From assembly GCA_963555705.1 (NCBI GenBank), contig OY743189.1:6713501-6777500 (forward strand): a stretch of DNA of 64,000 nt, in the 5' to 3' direction. Below, in pieces: positions 31,219 through 42,647 of this stretch; within the stretch, counting starts at the first letter, position 1, and every line of letters starts with the position of its first letter. The position numbers and the translations under genes are program-made. Origin of the DNA: Ligustrum vulgare. Lineage: Eukaryota; Streptophyta; Magnoliopsida; Lamiales; Oleaceae. The notes below the pieces were generated by a model. The model had not been told where the DNA came from. It saw only the letters and a program-made list of their open reading frames with translations, and did not search any database.

Positions 31219-32029
31219 ATTCCATATCTTGTTCAAAGGGGAAGTTGTGTTAACTTGATTATGTTATTTTCTTTTCCTACAAATTAGTAGCGTGAATTTA
31301 TTCCTTTATTTCAATTGTTGGATTATTATGTTTTGAATGTTCAATTGAGTTTATTTGATTAATAGTTTAATTTGACCAATTGGATTATTGATCTTTGGAT
31401 TTATGAATATGCTATGTTTAGATTCTTGATCCGTAATTGTCATTGAATCTTTATTTTAGTAGCAAATAAATCTCGTGCAGGTTTAGTAATAATTCAACTT
31501 GGATTGTTTAATTCGAGCTTGTGTAATTAACGATCCAATTCAATCTATTCTTCTAAATTTTCATACTAGTCGTGCATTAAATCCTAAGAGCTTGTTTAGG
31601 ATTGTCCATGGCTAGAATTGGTTCACAGAGCTTATTTTGAATCAATACACATAAGGAATAATTTAGATAATCAGAGTTTGTTGATTATTTATGATTGATA
31701 ATTGAATTAGGAATAGAAACACGTTACAAGGAAAAGTATAACATTAATTGAGGGCACAACCGAACCCGAGAACAAGATTTCTTCTCATATTATTTCTCTA
31801 GTCATATTTAATTATTTATTTTTATGCATATTTTCATTAAAGCAATTTCAAACAACAAAACCCCCCATTCCATTCCAATTGATCGAACAACTAAAATTAG
31901 TTTTCGTTCCTCGTGGGATCGACCCTTACTCTCACTACTACACTATTAATTAATATTTAGCGAGTAAGGAATTATTTATTATTTTGGTGCATTGCGACAC
32001 GCATCATCTAATTTTTGGTACCAACTACT

Positions 32030-33290
32030 ATTTAATAAAAAGACTCTTATATATAAGTAGAATGTCATTCACATAAATAGTCTTGAAAACTATCTCATCT
32101 TTCTAAATCGCGAGTATACTTAAGATATATCAAGATTTTGATCAAGAACATGCATCATAATAGTTTGATCAAATTCTATATTTCATATCTTGAACAATTA
32201 CCCAATCCAAAGCTGGAAACTTGTAAGTCATGAACTTTACTTTCATGGTCTTTAGTATGAATCCATCAGGTTACATTTTGTAAATGATTTCCTCAAGATG
32301 TATTCAAGAAAAAACGTCTTGACATCCATCTATCGTACCTCATTTTCAAAATGAACAACAATGAATAAAAGATCCAGGTAAACTTTTGCATGGCGATTGG
32401 TGAGAAGGGTTTCACAAACCCATAGCCATAAGCCTTGTACTGAAGGCATCAACCTTCCCATCTACCATTCTTTTATCATCTTAAAGACTCATCACACCTT
32501 ATAGGTTAGACCCCATTATGTGTGTCTACAAATACCCAAACCTTGTTGTAGTACAAGGAATCCAATTCAGAGTTTACGTTCATCTTCCATGATTTCAAAT
32601 TTATAACTTCTACTACTTCCCTAAATGAGGAGGAGTCCTTCTCTTATTTCAGTAGAGACTGTCTAAAAAGACTCTCCGTAGAATAAGTGTCAAGAAGGTG
32701 GTCTTACAACCCTCTCACTCCAATTAGTCGCTGGAAGTGTATTTCCATTATGTCCAAACAGAGTTACTTCCTCCCCTCCCACTACTTGGTTATATCCCTT
32801 ATTGGGATCAACCTCTCCACTACCTTCCTATGATAATAACGAGGAGGTGGAATAGTGAGAACTTCTTCTGCTACAACCTTTGATTTTTCCCTGTCCATTG
32901 GGATCACCCGGGAAGAATATTTGTTGAACCACTTGCCCATTTTTCCTACTAGGATCGGCAACCATCAATTCCGTAGGAAGTTCCAAATTATCAAGATTAA
33001 TTCTATGTGGAAATCTGGAATCATGTTGTTTGAACCACGTTATAACATCTTATCCATTAAAATTTTACTTGTGGATTTGTATTCTTCTATATGCCTTATC
33101 CTCTAAGAAAGTTACATTTGTACTCAACAAATACTTTCTTGACCAGAGGACTATAGAAGAAATAATTTCTAGTTTTATTGTATTAGTTTTATTGTATACC
33201 TTATATATAATCAAACCTTCATTGTTGCCTCCATTTTGTCAATCCTTCCTTTCAACTTGTGTGCCAAAAGTCCCAAAATATGAATGTGGT
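32030..33290 (-). pseudogene. pol: Copia reverse transcriptase remnant
   Basis: Read on the minus strand from about 33000: MNVNSELDSLYYNKVWVFVD at the RT start, then FSPIAM near 32390, a segment resembling the QMDVKTAFLNG region (now GTIDGCQDVFS) near 32320, QPDGF-like text near 32270, and IVFKTIYVNDIL in place of the YVDD box near 32070. The catalytic aspartate pair reads ND. Stops are frequent. The lineage is Tork- or Sire-like; I cannot decide. Confidence 0.7.
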
Positions 33291-33299
33291 ATAGACTGA

Positions 33300-34112
33300 T
33301 GATGTGATCCCGGGAGGGGGTCACGAAGAACAAGCGGAATGAACGCCGGGAAAGTTCCGAATTAAGGTTGGAACGGACGGTAACACTACGACCCGAGCCT
33401 CACGACGCAAGAACCAGGGGTATATTAAACCCGAGACCCGTTACGATGTGGAAACAAGAACCATAATGGGGGAACGCCACAAGGAATGTCCAGATCCTTG
33501 ATAAGTTCAATTTGTTGAACGCCACAAATATTACACAATATTTGATAAGTTTGAAAGTGTTCAATCCAGAACAATATTTGAGGAAAAATCACTCAACACA
33601 ATTTTTATTAATCAAAGTCTCCTTTTTGTACTACAATGAAGACGCCTTTGTATAGGCAACCAGAATAAAGATCCTAGTCTACTTAGGAAACTAAATAAAA
33701 TCTAATCTAATTAGGGAATAGATAAAATCTATCAAAATAGAGTCCTAATTTAATTGGAAACAATAATAAAAACAAAGTAAATCTAATCCTATAATTAAGG
33801 AAATAAAAATTCGTATGATTTGCGTTATTCTGGATTTACGGCCGTGACAACATTCCTTACGGCCGTAACTATACTTCTGCTTAAGGATTACGGCCGTGAC
33901 CATAAACTTACGGCTGTAACTGTTAATATCTTGGAACTCTTTAATTTCCACCCGAGGATGGCTTACAGCCATGACAAGCTAGCTTACGGCTGTAAATACT
34001 GTTATGATCCGTTTTGACCCGGTTTGATCTTTGAAGCTCTCCGAACCTGTTTGAATTCTTGTTTTGGCTTGAATATTTGATTTTTTTGTCAAGCCCGCCA
34101 TGATTCTCATCA
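33300..34112. mobile_element. Solo LTR, 813 bp, TSD ACTGA
   Basis: Starts TGATGTGATCC and ends TTCTCATCA (TGATG/CATCA terminal repeat), with perfect ACTGA duplications at 33295-33299 and 34113-34117. It splits the copia pol between RT and integrase. Six GGCCG-type palindromes lie at 33836-33995. Orientation is uncertain. Confidence 0.9.
33836..33995. repeat. Six degenerate ACGGCCGT palindromes in three pairs
   Basis: Starts at 33836/33858, 33889/33909 and 33963/33984, within-pair spacing 20-22 bp. Sites are TTACGGCCGTGA, TTACGGCCGTAA, TTACGGCTGTAA or TTACAGCCATGA; the changes are CpG-type C-to-T or G-to-A. Confidence 0.9.
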
Positions 34113-34129
34113 ACTGAGCTTGCACCCAT

Positions 34130-34650
34130 GCCAAAAATCTAGGGGTATTTCAGGAAATGAATCAATGGTACTAGGCTATGAAGAAACCTGGCTCTCTCCA
34201 GTGTACATTCCCAAATGAAACTAGTAATGAGGATAACTCATAATTGATTTCGTATTACCTTGTTCTCCTTTTCGATAAATGGTTCCTAAAATCATATGAG
34301 AGATAAGAAACCTCGATCAAATCGAAGTATCTCGATTCTCTTAATTACTTCTCAATGTCTATCCAAAATTCTAGAATTTCTTCAACATTTCGGATCAATA
34401 AGATATTAAGGATAGAATTGAGATCTCGAGTTATCATCAGTAAAAGTGATGAATTACTCGTACTCTCTCGTAGCTTGAGCACAAAAGGATCCACATAGAA
34501 TCGAGTTTTGGATAAGTATGACCAAACCTAAGATCGTAATCATTTTACCCTCTAAATGAGATTCATAAGCCCACATAGATTCGACCTATAAAATAATTAG
34601 ATATCTATCTTTACCAGTCTTTGAATCATATCTCTTGAAATCTTATCAAA
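34130..34650 (-). pseudogene. pol: Copia integrase remnant
   Basis: The minus strand near 34320-34260 reads EVSYLSYDFRNHLSKRRTR, resembling the GGEYLS-x-EF region around the second catalytic aspartate of copia integrases. The rest is decayed. Placement upstream of the RT remnant fits. Confidence 0.45.
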
Positions 34651-36430
34651 GAGTACATTAATACAAGGAATCACCTATCCCTTATCATTTGTGGTAATAT
34701 TACACAAAGAAACCATTTATAAGACTTCAAGATTGTTAACTATTTGTCTCACAATAATAAGAGCATTATTAAATTAATTCCAACTGATAACTAGACATTA
34801 AGTGCCAAATAATTCCTCTAAAATAATAAAGAGACAAATAACAATCAAAATTGTTTTGCAAATACAAAAGTCCAACGGCTCTTTCCATATTACCATACCC
34901 GTGCTTATCCTTATAGTATACTCTATCTCATTGAGCCATTTGATCACCTTGGACAATATTGCAACAACTTGCAACAGAGATTAGTTACTCTAGAATCTAT
35001 AATAAAGATAGACTCAATTACTAACCATAACACAATGAATAGAGTCTTACTTCATTATAGAATTTCCAGGAAAGGCTACCTCCCCATTAATCCTATCTTT
35101 GCTCAAAATAAAAAAGGTTAGAGGGCCTACCATACCATCCGTTGCTTTAAAATAATCTCGACTCCATAATTAAGATGTTCAAATTATCATAAATTCCCTT
35201 CCATCGAGAAAATAAATATGGTTATCCTATTTTGATGTTTTTATTGCAAAGTACTTGATATGAGAATCAAAATTATGCAATAAACCATCTCATCAAAATA
35301 ACATCATTTTCATTGGAAGATTTATGATTACTATTGAAGAAGGATCTCCTAGCACGAACAAATGTTATAAGTGAAAAGAATTATAATGAGACATGTTATA
35401 GTTTTCTCCAATTAGTTGTTGATGTCTAAACATATAACTAGTTGTGGAAAATACGACATTCAAATAAAACAAATGAATTAACCATGAATTGCGTATATGA
35501 TTTATACTTTCATGTATGATGCATGAATAAAAGTTATGCACAAGTAGATCCAAAACTACTATAATATGACGATATCCTAAAACCTCAAAATATTAAACAC
35601 ATTTCTCTATATGAGAAATAAATGTGATTTATGGCTAGGCTGAGATCCTCCCACTAAATTAAATATATTCAGTATCTCTTGCAATATTTAATTTAAATTT
35701 AGCCATCATTGACATCGTTTGGATATGCTATAGGAAGTCCTTGCGATGTCCTTGATTTAAGTGTCTAACCCCTACATTGATAATATTTCAAGTACCAAAT
35801 TAATTAGTTATAGGGTAATATGATTAATTCAAACTTAAAACATCACCACCTAATGGGCCAAATTTAGTAACCAAAACAGTGCATGCCTCCTATAGGGAGA
35901 CTAATTAGATTAGCATGAGGCATACACAAATTTTTACTAATGTGCTAAAAGGGGAGTCCGCGGGTTCAAAAATTGCACCCTCACTTACTTAATATTTTTA
36001 AACTCTTGGATTTTCAATTTAATAATTACCCAATCAATTTTAACTCTTAAAATCGATTTATATATATATATATATATTCTAATCTAACATCTAGAAAATA
36101 AAATAAAATATAAAACAATGCATGACAGTATAATACCTAGAGTGGTATTTATGCGATCTACATGACATGTTATTTAACAACATTCATTCACAAATTATTG
36201 AAGTAATAAATAAATGCAATAATAAAATAAATATGAACATAATTTATGGCCCAAACTTAGACACAAATTACAAAGTAATTAAGTGGAAATTACACCAACC
36301 CCTACTTCTAAATATCCAAATTCAAATATAAGACTAAACATGTATAACTTCAAATCTCAAGTAATAATTAAAATCTCAAAATTAATTAATTAAAATAATG
36401 GTATTTTGAAATTATATTAATTACCCAAAT
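34651..36430. other. AT-rich copia interior, unassigned
   Basis: This should hold gag and protease of the copia element, but I recognise no domain on either strand. A TA run lies at 36059-36077. Confidence 0.4.
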
Positions 36431-36439
36431 CTTATCACA

Positions 36440-37882
36440 ATACCACAACATACCACTCCACATCAAACCCTAATTATTCCCTCTCTCTTCCATACGTTCA
36501 CTCTCAACGAAAGCTGCACGCCATGACTACCACACGATGCCCCTTCATCTTGGCCACACGCCATTACTCCCACACTACAGCCAATGCCTTAAACAAAGAC
36601 TGTTGTTGAGAGAAGAAGCACGGAGTGTAAAGAAAGAAGAAGCACAGGAGAGAAGCAACAGTGGAGAGAAGAAAGAAGAAGTATCGAGAAGAGAAGCACA
36701 GAAAAGAAGAAGCACCGGAGAGAAGAAACACAAACACGATTGAGGAGAAACACTACATCTTGTTTAAGATTCTCCACAACCTGCACCACAAGAACTACCA
36801 CAACAATCACTCTGCCGCCCAACACACCAACTGCAACACTACCACCACAAAGAAATAAACAGCACACCACCAACATCTGCGCCAAGGAAGCTAAAGGTGG
36901 TGATATACACTCACACAAATCATTGGATTTTCCACGCAGATCTATGATTGCGGCATCGTCGTCGCACAAATCTGCGATGGCAGCGTCGTCATTGTCGCGC
37001 AGATCTACAGTGCCTGCTCCCGCTCCTGTAGTGGATCATCTCTATCGCTGTCGCCGTCCCCAGGGAGAGTGGATACCACTGGTCGGTGGTGGTTGTGCTG
37101 ATGGTAACAGATGAATCAATTTGTGTACATTAGCTCACATCCATTCAATTCCAAGAAAAATTCAAGACTTTGAGGTGGGGTTTACATCAAAGTAATTATG
37201 GTTATTTTGTCCATGTTATTTCCCTATGTGCGATTTTAATTGTGAGGCTTCTATGTTTTGAAAAGGTTTCCAGGGACAGTAAATAGGTCCGGGATCGAAA
37301 TTGGGTCCTTGGGGTTGTTCCAAAGTGCACAATTTTATTTAGCACTAATACATGTTGTCAGGGATCGAAATAGGTCCAGGATCGAAATTGGGTTCTTGGG
37401 GATGCTTCACAGTACATTTTTAAAAGGAAAGTTTATTTTGGTATTATATTCATAATTGGATTTCATGTTTGGAATTAACTTGGACTGATTGATGTGTCTC
37501 TACTAAGCATATTCATTATGCTCACCCCACTATTTCCACCCTTTCTGGTTAAGGAGCTCGACGATGCGAGGCAATGAGCAGGACAATATTGATCAAATGA
37601 TAGAGCATTTAATTTATAAAATTTTAAAATGAGTATTTTAATAGTTGATTTCCATTTTGTCAATCAAATCTTGAATTTTAGAATTTTCACAAATTTTGGC
37701 ACTTGGCTTATTATACTTGGTTGTAAATAAATTATTTAAAGAATGTTTCCGCATTTTTTTTCTAATTTGCGATAGTTGTTAAAAAAAAATATTTACGCAT
37801 TTTGGTGTTTATTGAAAATATTTAATTATATGATTTTTGGACTTTAGTAGTGTCCAAAGTTAACAGAATTTAGGGCGTTACA
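36440..37882 (+). mobile_element. LTR-like block, Tekay/Del type, right end at 37882
   Basis: Ends AGGGCGTTACA, like the LTR ending at 2662. Inside are CAAACCCTAATTATTCCCTC near 36472, CTCACCCCACTATTTCCACC near 37520 and a CCGCATTTT stretch near 37750, in the same order as comparable landmarks in 1-2662 (about 300, 2090, 2590). The left boundary and target duplication are not found. Its low-complexity open frames (36537-37114) are not genes. Confidence 0.5.
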
Positions 37883-38723
37883 CAGCCAATTTCCTTAATT
37901 CCAAAAATTGCCCCAATTGAATAATAGCTCAACTGAATATTTTTAGGCCCAAAATCATTTCCTCTCTACTGCATGAAGAACCAGCAGCTTTGGAGGAATT
38001 TCAGCCGCTGACCACTATGATGAAATGGTGATATCACAGTGAAGATCGGAGACCACAAAGGAAGCGGCAACTCTCATGTTTCTGGAACTGCCACCATGAC
38101 CGTGCTTAGAGCACCACCGTGCCCATTCATGATGGTAGCAACAACCACGATGTCGTGCTACTAATCTTCCGAAAGCGTGCCGCACTAGTCGCCAAGAGAA
38201 GTTAGAGAGGATTGGTCATCCGATGCTATTGTCGCCGCTACAACACCACACGACGCAGTGCTAAAGATACCATTGTGCACCGCATATAGCTACAGCGACA
38301 CCACCTGGTGTCGCGACTTCACGCACAGCCGTCCTAAGGCCCATCCATCGACCACCGACCGCGACGGTAGCACACACACTGTTGCTGCTAGCCGTTGCAA
38401 ATGCTATGAATCTTCAAGAAATTTTTGCGAGTTTACCATACAGGTCCTCCAAGAATGAAGATGGTGACCTTTATTCCAGTTACTGAAAATTGAAGCTCAA
38501 GTCCTTTCTTTTAAAACTGTAGATCTAGTCCCCCTTTGTTACAAGACTCAATAATACAAGTACAAGAATTTACAACAAAGAATTTGGGGCCATAAATTAG
38601 TTTAACAAAATATCATTCATCCAATAATAATCAAATCACATAAAACCTAGACTGCTCAACTAACACATGCACAAACAAAAATTATTTATTCCTAAATACG
38701 CAAGACAATATCAAAAACCTGAC
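37883..38723 (-). other. Copia leader between primer site and interior
   Basis: Non-coding on the element strand as far as I can see; GC-richer 38000-38450. No gag frame is recognisable. Confidence 0.4.
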
Positions 38724-38735
38724 GCTCTGATACCA
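38724..38735 (-). other. Copia primer-binding site, initiator Met tRNA
   Basis: Element strand TGGTATCAGAGC, complementary to the 3' end of initiator methionine tRNA, two bases inside the LTR at 38738. Confidence 0.92.
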
Positions 38736-38737
38736 AT

Positions 38738-40155
38738 TGTTGGGAACTTGGATTGTTCTACTTAAAAAAATTGATTTCTTGTGATAGATCATCCTGTTAC
38801 AGGATTTTCTGTTCTATGTATTAAACTTGGAATAAATAATTTTTGCACATAAAAATGGTTTTGAGAAGATTACCTTTATAGCATGCTTTACAATAATCTT
38901 CATCAATTGTTTCTTGATTCCACCAAAACTTCAAACCTTCAAGCTTTTCTCGGTGTTCTCCAATGACATCCATGCAGGTGTGTGGTCACCTTTCTCTAGA
39001 TCTATGTTACACTAGGATTGAGATTTTCTTTGTAAAGAGGAAACACACACTACATACTTTATTGTGTGTCCTGCCACTTTACAAACTAGGTTAAGTAAAA
39101 TAGTATTAGGAGACAATTTGTAACCTATTTATACTCCAAAAACCCTACCAACCTTAGTATCATAACCCAGGCCGATTTCTGCACAGCCCAATACAGGTAA
39201 TAAGTTTGTATAAGCCCATTATATTGAACCCGCTGAGGGAATTTGATCGGACCCAATTAAATAAAGCTCCAATAAATTAATTATGACCCGGTCAATTCTT
39301 GATCGGTCAAAATTAATTTATTAATCACATTCTATTTCACTAAAAAAAAAAAGAGATCATACTCTTAGTAAAATTGAAATTACTGAAACAATAATCAATA
39401 ATTATATCATTTGACTTATCCTTCTCACATGTTTCCCCCGTCGATCAACTCGAATATTCAGAGCAAGCTAAAATGACCAAATTAGCCTTCTCTAAATGTT
39501 CATAAGCCTCAACTCTCATCTTCTATCTGACAGTTCGATGTGATCACATCATATCATAGAATTTAACATTTACTGTTGAATTACTAAACTTAGATTCAAC
39601 TGCCCACTAGAAGAACAGTGAGATTATGATCATACCCAAAAAGTGATGAATTTCATAATACGAATATATGTTCCTCGTTAGTTCACTTTAATTCCCAAAG
39701 TACCAAGATATTGGTTAGTAATTTGATCTCACCTATTGATACCTTAAAGAACTTTAAGTTAGTAATCGAAATCCATTATCCAATTAGAATTAAGGTTCCA
39801 CGTACTATAGTCAAGTGAAACTAAATTTGTATGGTCAATGTCACAAATTAATTTCACATGGTCCCGTCCAATATGTTGCAAACGTATGCTCAATTTTATT
39901 ACCAAAGTCAAAGATGAACTTTAATAAATTTGAGACGGTCTTATCAAAATAAATTGTCCATATTTATTTACTGATCGTGAACGTTAATTTTAGATCGAAT
40001 TATAAATTGAATCTTTCTGTGTTTAACAGTTTAAACACTCACTCTATAATATCAAATCGACCTGTGGACGAACGCAACTTCATATTAATACAATCAATTA
40101 ATATTTTATTTCAAATGTTATGAATTATACTATATGGGCATATATAATTCCAACA
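38738..40155 (-). mobile_element. Copia 5' LTR
   Basis: TGTTGGGAAC at the left, ATTCCAACA at the right. Many substitutions against 28618-29897 indicate an old insertion. Confidence 0.92.
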
Positions 40156-40160
40156 CAAGT

Positions 40161-41308
40161 TGAGCTTCAAGTCTCAGTAACTGTATTGCTGAAATTCGTG
40201 AACTTTCCTTAGCCGCAATTTTAGCATGGAATTCATTTTGATTTGTTTCCAACACCATGCACGAAACTAAGGGCTGGCAATACCAATTTCCTAGCTAGAT
40301 TAGGATTTTATTTTATTTTTAATACTTTTCCTTAATTAATGAGGTTTAGTTTTAGTTAATTGAGGATAATAGGCTGCTGATTTTAGGGGGAACGTGAAAC
40401 AAGAGGGCACAATCAGACCTAGCAGCCAGGGACTTCAATATATTCTCTATCAATCATCAGACCTATGGCACTCTCAAAGAATTATGTCAATTACTCTCCT
40501 CTTTGTTTTTGAAAATTAGAATGTATTGCTAAACTTTATTCTTGGTCGAAGGAAATTGAAGCCTCGGAATCAATCCATCTATGAGATCTAAATTTTCTTC
40601 ATCATTTAATTCATGTTATAAGTATTGAACGTTATTCCGCATTTATTTCCATGATTGTTACACTTAATTGCTAGGAGGCCTACTAGTTTATTGTTTGTTG
40701 CAATCTATAGTTGAGTTAAATATCAAGTTCATAATTGTTTAATCCCTTTAACTCGTGAAACAATCAGGATTTAATGATTGCTGAGTCGAGAATTGTTAAA
40801 TCTTAGGAAGAACGTTCGACTAGATTAAATACAACTATTTGTGTTTGTGTTGTCTAGCTTCATCAATGTCTCTAATTATTAATGCTATTACTAAATTAAA
40901 TCTATAGCGCTTGTCTTGGGTTGTTTAGTAATTAGGGTTAACTGGATCGCTTGTTTCTAATTAACTAAAATTAAGGAGAGGTAGGAAAAAATTTTGCAAC
41001 GGTGAATATTCAAAAGATGAATTGATATATATATTTGCACCTGTGATCAGTTGTAAAGTTCCGATGTTCCGATGGTGAATGTTACCTTAGACCAATGTTC
41101 ATTCTATTGATTTAATTCAATTTGTTCATTTGCATTGCTATTAGTTATTTTATTAAAATTCTTTTTGTTAAATTCACAACACCTCATCCTTTTTCACGTA
41201 TCATAAAACTATACTAGATACTTTCTATGGGATCGATCCTTACTCACACTGCCACATATAATTTTAGGAGAATAGGTATTATTTTTGGGTGCCTACGATA
41301 GCACATCA
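40161..41308 (+). mobile_element. Athila 3' LTR, right part
   Basis: Resumes exactly where 28617 stopped (TTGAGCTTCAAG) and ends GCACATCA at 41308. Contains the U5 motif GGGATCGATCCTTACTCAC about 80 bp before the end, shared with the other Athila-type LTRs. Confidence 0.9.
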
Positions 41309-41313
41309 ATGAG

Positions 41314-42647
41314 TCAAACATGTACCATGGTTATTCTGTGTGTGGTGTGTTCATTTGATGGGGTTATCAGGTTAGTATCTGTAGAGATGCAAAAAGGATT
41401 TGAATAGTCACTAGTTCATACTATAGTATTTGGTTGTGGTGCATGCCCCTAAGATTCGTATATTAAATGATTCTTCGTTAGCCTTTTACTTGGAGTTTAA
41501 AAAATGTGAAGCCAATAAACAAACATACCCACTATGTGTAGATGTCATTGCTTCAAAGCTGATTTCAACGAATGCAGATGATGTTAGGATAGATCAGAGA
41601 GAAGCTGAGATCGAATAGACAAGTACATTGGTTATGCAAGCTTCTAGAGTAAATGAGCCTTTTTAATGTAGAACTGCTGACATATAGACCAACCATGGAA
41701 GAGATGGGTAACAAACTTGTAGAGTACATACATTTTCCCAATGAAGAGATTGAAAAAGAGTCTTCTATGGTAATTACGACAAGTGTTTTTCTATTTGCAA
41801 TCAAGAAACATTCCCAATACATTGTATTGAAATATAACAAGAAAACTTATACTATAAGATGTTTAGAAACGTGTTATGACTGGACTTTTCGTGCATCAAG
41901 AATTGATTGTTAGGTAGTTTCAAGAAAAGAAAGATGTATGATATTCATAGATGCTCCATTGACATGGTACTGAGAGATCATCGACAGACGAATAGTTTAG
42001 TTACTGCAAGTTGTATAAAGTACATATTTCTTTCTTTTCGAAGGATATATACACCAGGTGATGTAATAGTGGACATACTAGAGACCTAAAGCGTGACAAT
42101 TAGTTATGACAAAGTGTGGTGGTCATGAGAACATGCAATAAGGATGAATAGAGGTGACCCACAAGAGTCATATGGACATCTACCTTCATACATGTACATG
42201 ATAATTGAATTATCTAACCCATGATCTTATACAAGGATCGAAATTGATGATCAAAACAAATTTTTGTTTTGTTTCATGACTTTAGGGTCGTCGATTGTTG
42301 GGTGGAAGCATTGCAAACCAATTATCATAGTTGACAAGACTTTCCTAACAAGCAGTTATGGGGGTACCCTATTCACAGCATATACCCAAGATACAAATAA
42401 CAACATATTCATCCTCTCATTTGGGGTCGGGGATGCTGAGAATAACAATGCTAGGAAATGGTTCTTATCAAGACTTCGAGATGCATATGGCAATTGTGAA
42501 GTATTCTGTATCGTGTGTTACCGACATGGAAGCATAAAACGCATAGTTGACAAGATATTCCCAAATGCTTTGCACAGAGTGTGTACATATCATTTGCGAC
42601 AAAATATAAAGTGAGAGTTTGGTAGAAAAGGAAAAGGGGTGAGAATG
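41314..42647 (+). pseudogene. MULE (MuDR-like) transposase, middle part
   Basis: Continues the exon split by Athila. RILNDSSLAFYLEFKKCE and TYPLCVDV (41430-41560) match the N-terminal region of plant MULE proteins. The MuDR DNA-binding region is at 41690-41910 (PTMEEMGNKLVEYIHF, FLFAIKKHSQYIVLKYNKKT, IRCLETCYDWTFRASRI). The MULE transposase domain (PF10551-like) is at 42264-42614: IIIVDKTFLTSSYGGTLFTA, YTQDTNNNIFILSFGV, KWFLSRLRDAYGNCEV, HRVCTYHLRQNIK. The first catalytic Asp is kept (VDKTF), but the second position reads CYRHGSI where SDRH is usual. Stops and frameshifts lie at 41364, 41616, 41911 and after 42080. Confidence 0.85.

Larger units (their letters stand above)
30538..32006 (+). 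mobile_element. Solo LTR of the gag-protease element family, TSD TCTAA
   Basis: Starts TGATAAGTG, ends ACACGCATCA, and is flanked by perfect TCTAA duplications (30533-30537, 32007-32011). It is homologous to the LTRs at 16477 and 22135 in opposite orientation, with the leader and U5 strongly conserved and the U3 more diverged. It contains eight palindromes, a TATA box and the leader ORF. It formed by LTR-LTR recombination after insertion in the copia element. Confidence 0.93.
28618..40155 (-). mobile_element. Ty1/copia element inserted in the Athila LTR, itself carrying insertions
   Basis: LTRs at 28618-29897 (1280 bp) and 38738-40155 (1418 bp) begin TGTTGG and end CCAACA. The flanks are CAAGT on both sides (28613-28617, 40156-40160). 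An initiator-Met primer-binding site lies beside the right LTR, so the element runs on the minus strand. A CTCCCACTTG tract next to the left LTR is the polypurine tract. Remnants of integrase, RT and RNase H lie on the minus strand in the right order between 34650 and 30100. The left LTR lacks about 140 bp that the right one has. Confidence 0.9.
13657..41308 (+). mobile_element. Athila-lineage Ty3/gypsy element with nested insertions
   Basis: Both termini are present: TGATGCGAATG at 13657 and GCACATCA at 41308, a 5-bp terminal inverted repeat TGATG/CATCA. Both are flanked by the perfect target duplication ATGAG (13652-13656 and 41309-41313). The recognisable internal part is a pol remnant at 25620-27150, the 3' non-coding region and a polypurine tract before the 3' LTR at 28333. 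The rest of the 5' LTR, gag, protease and RT are missing; a reversed Tat fragment lies there. The 3' LTR is split by an 11.5-kb copia element. Confidence 0.88.

Noticed and set aside
36537..37114. Open frames on both strands in the LTR-like block
   Set aside because: GAGAAGAA and CACCACAA simple composition; comparable position in other Tekay-like LTRs is non-coding.
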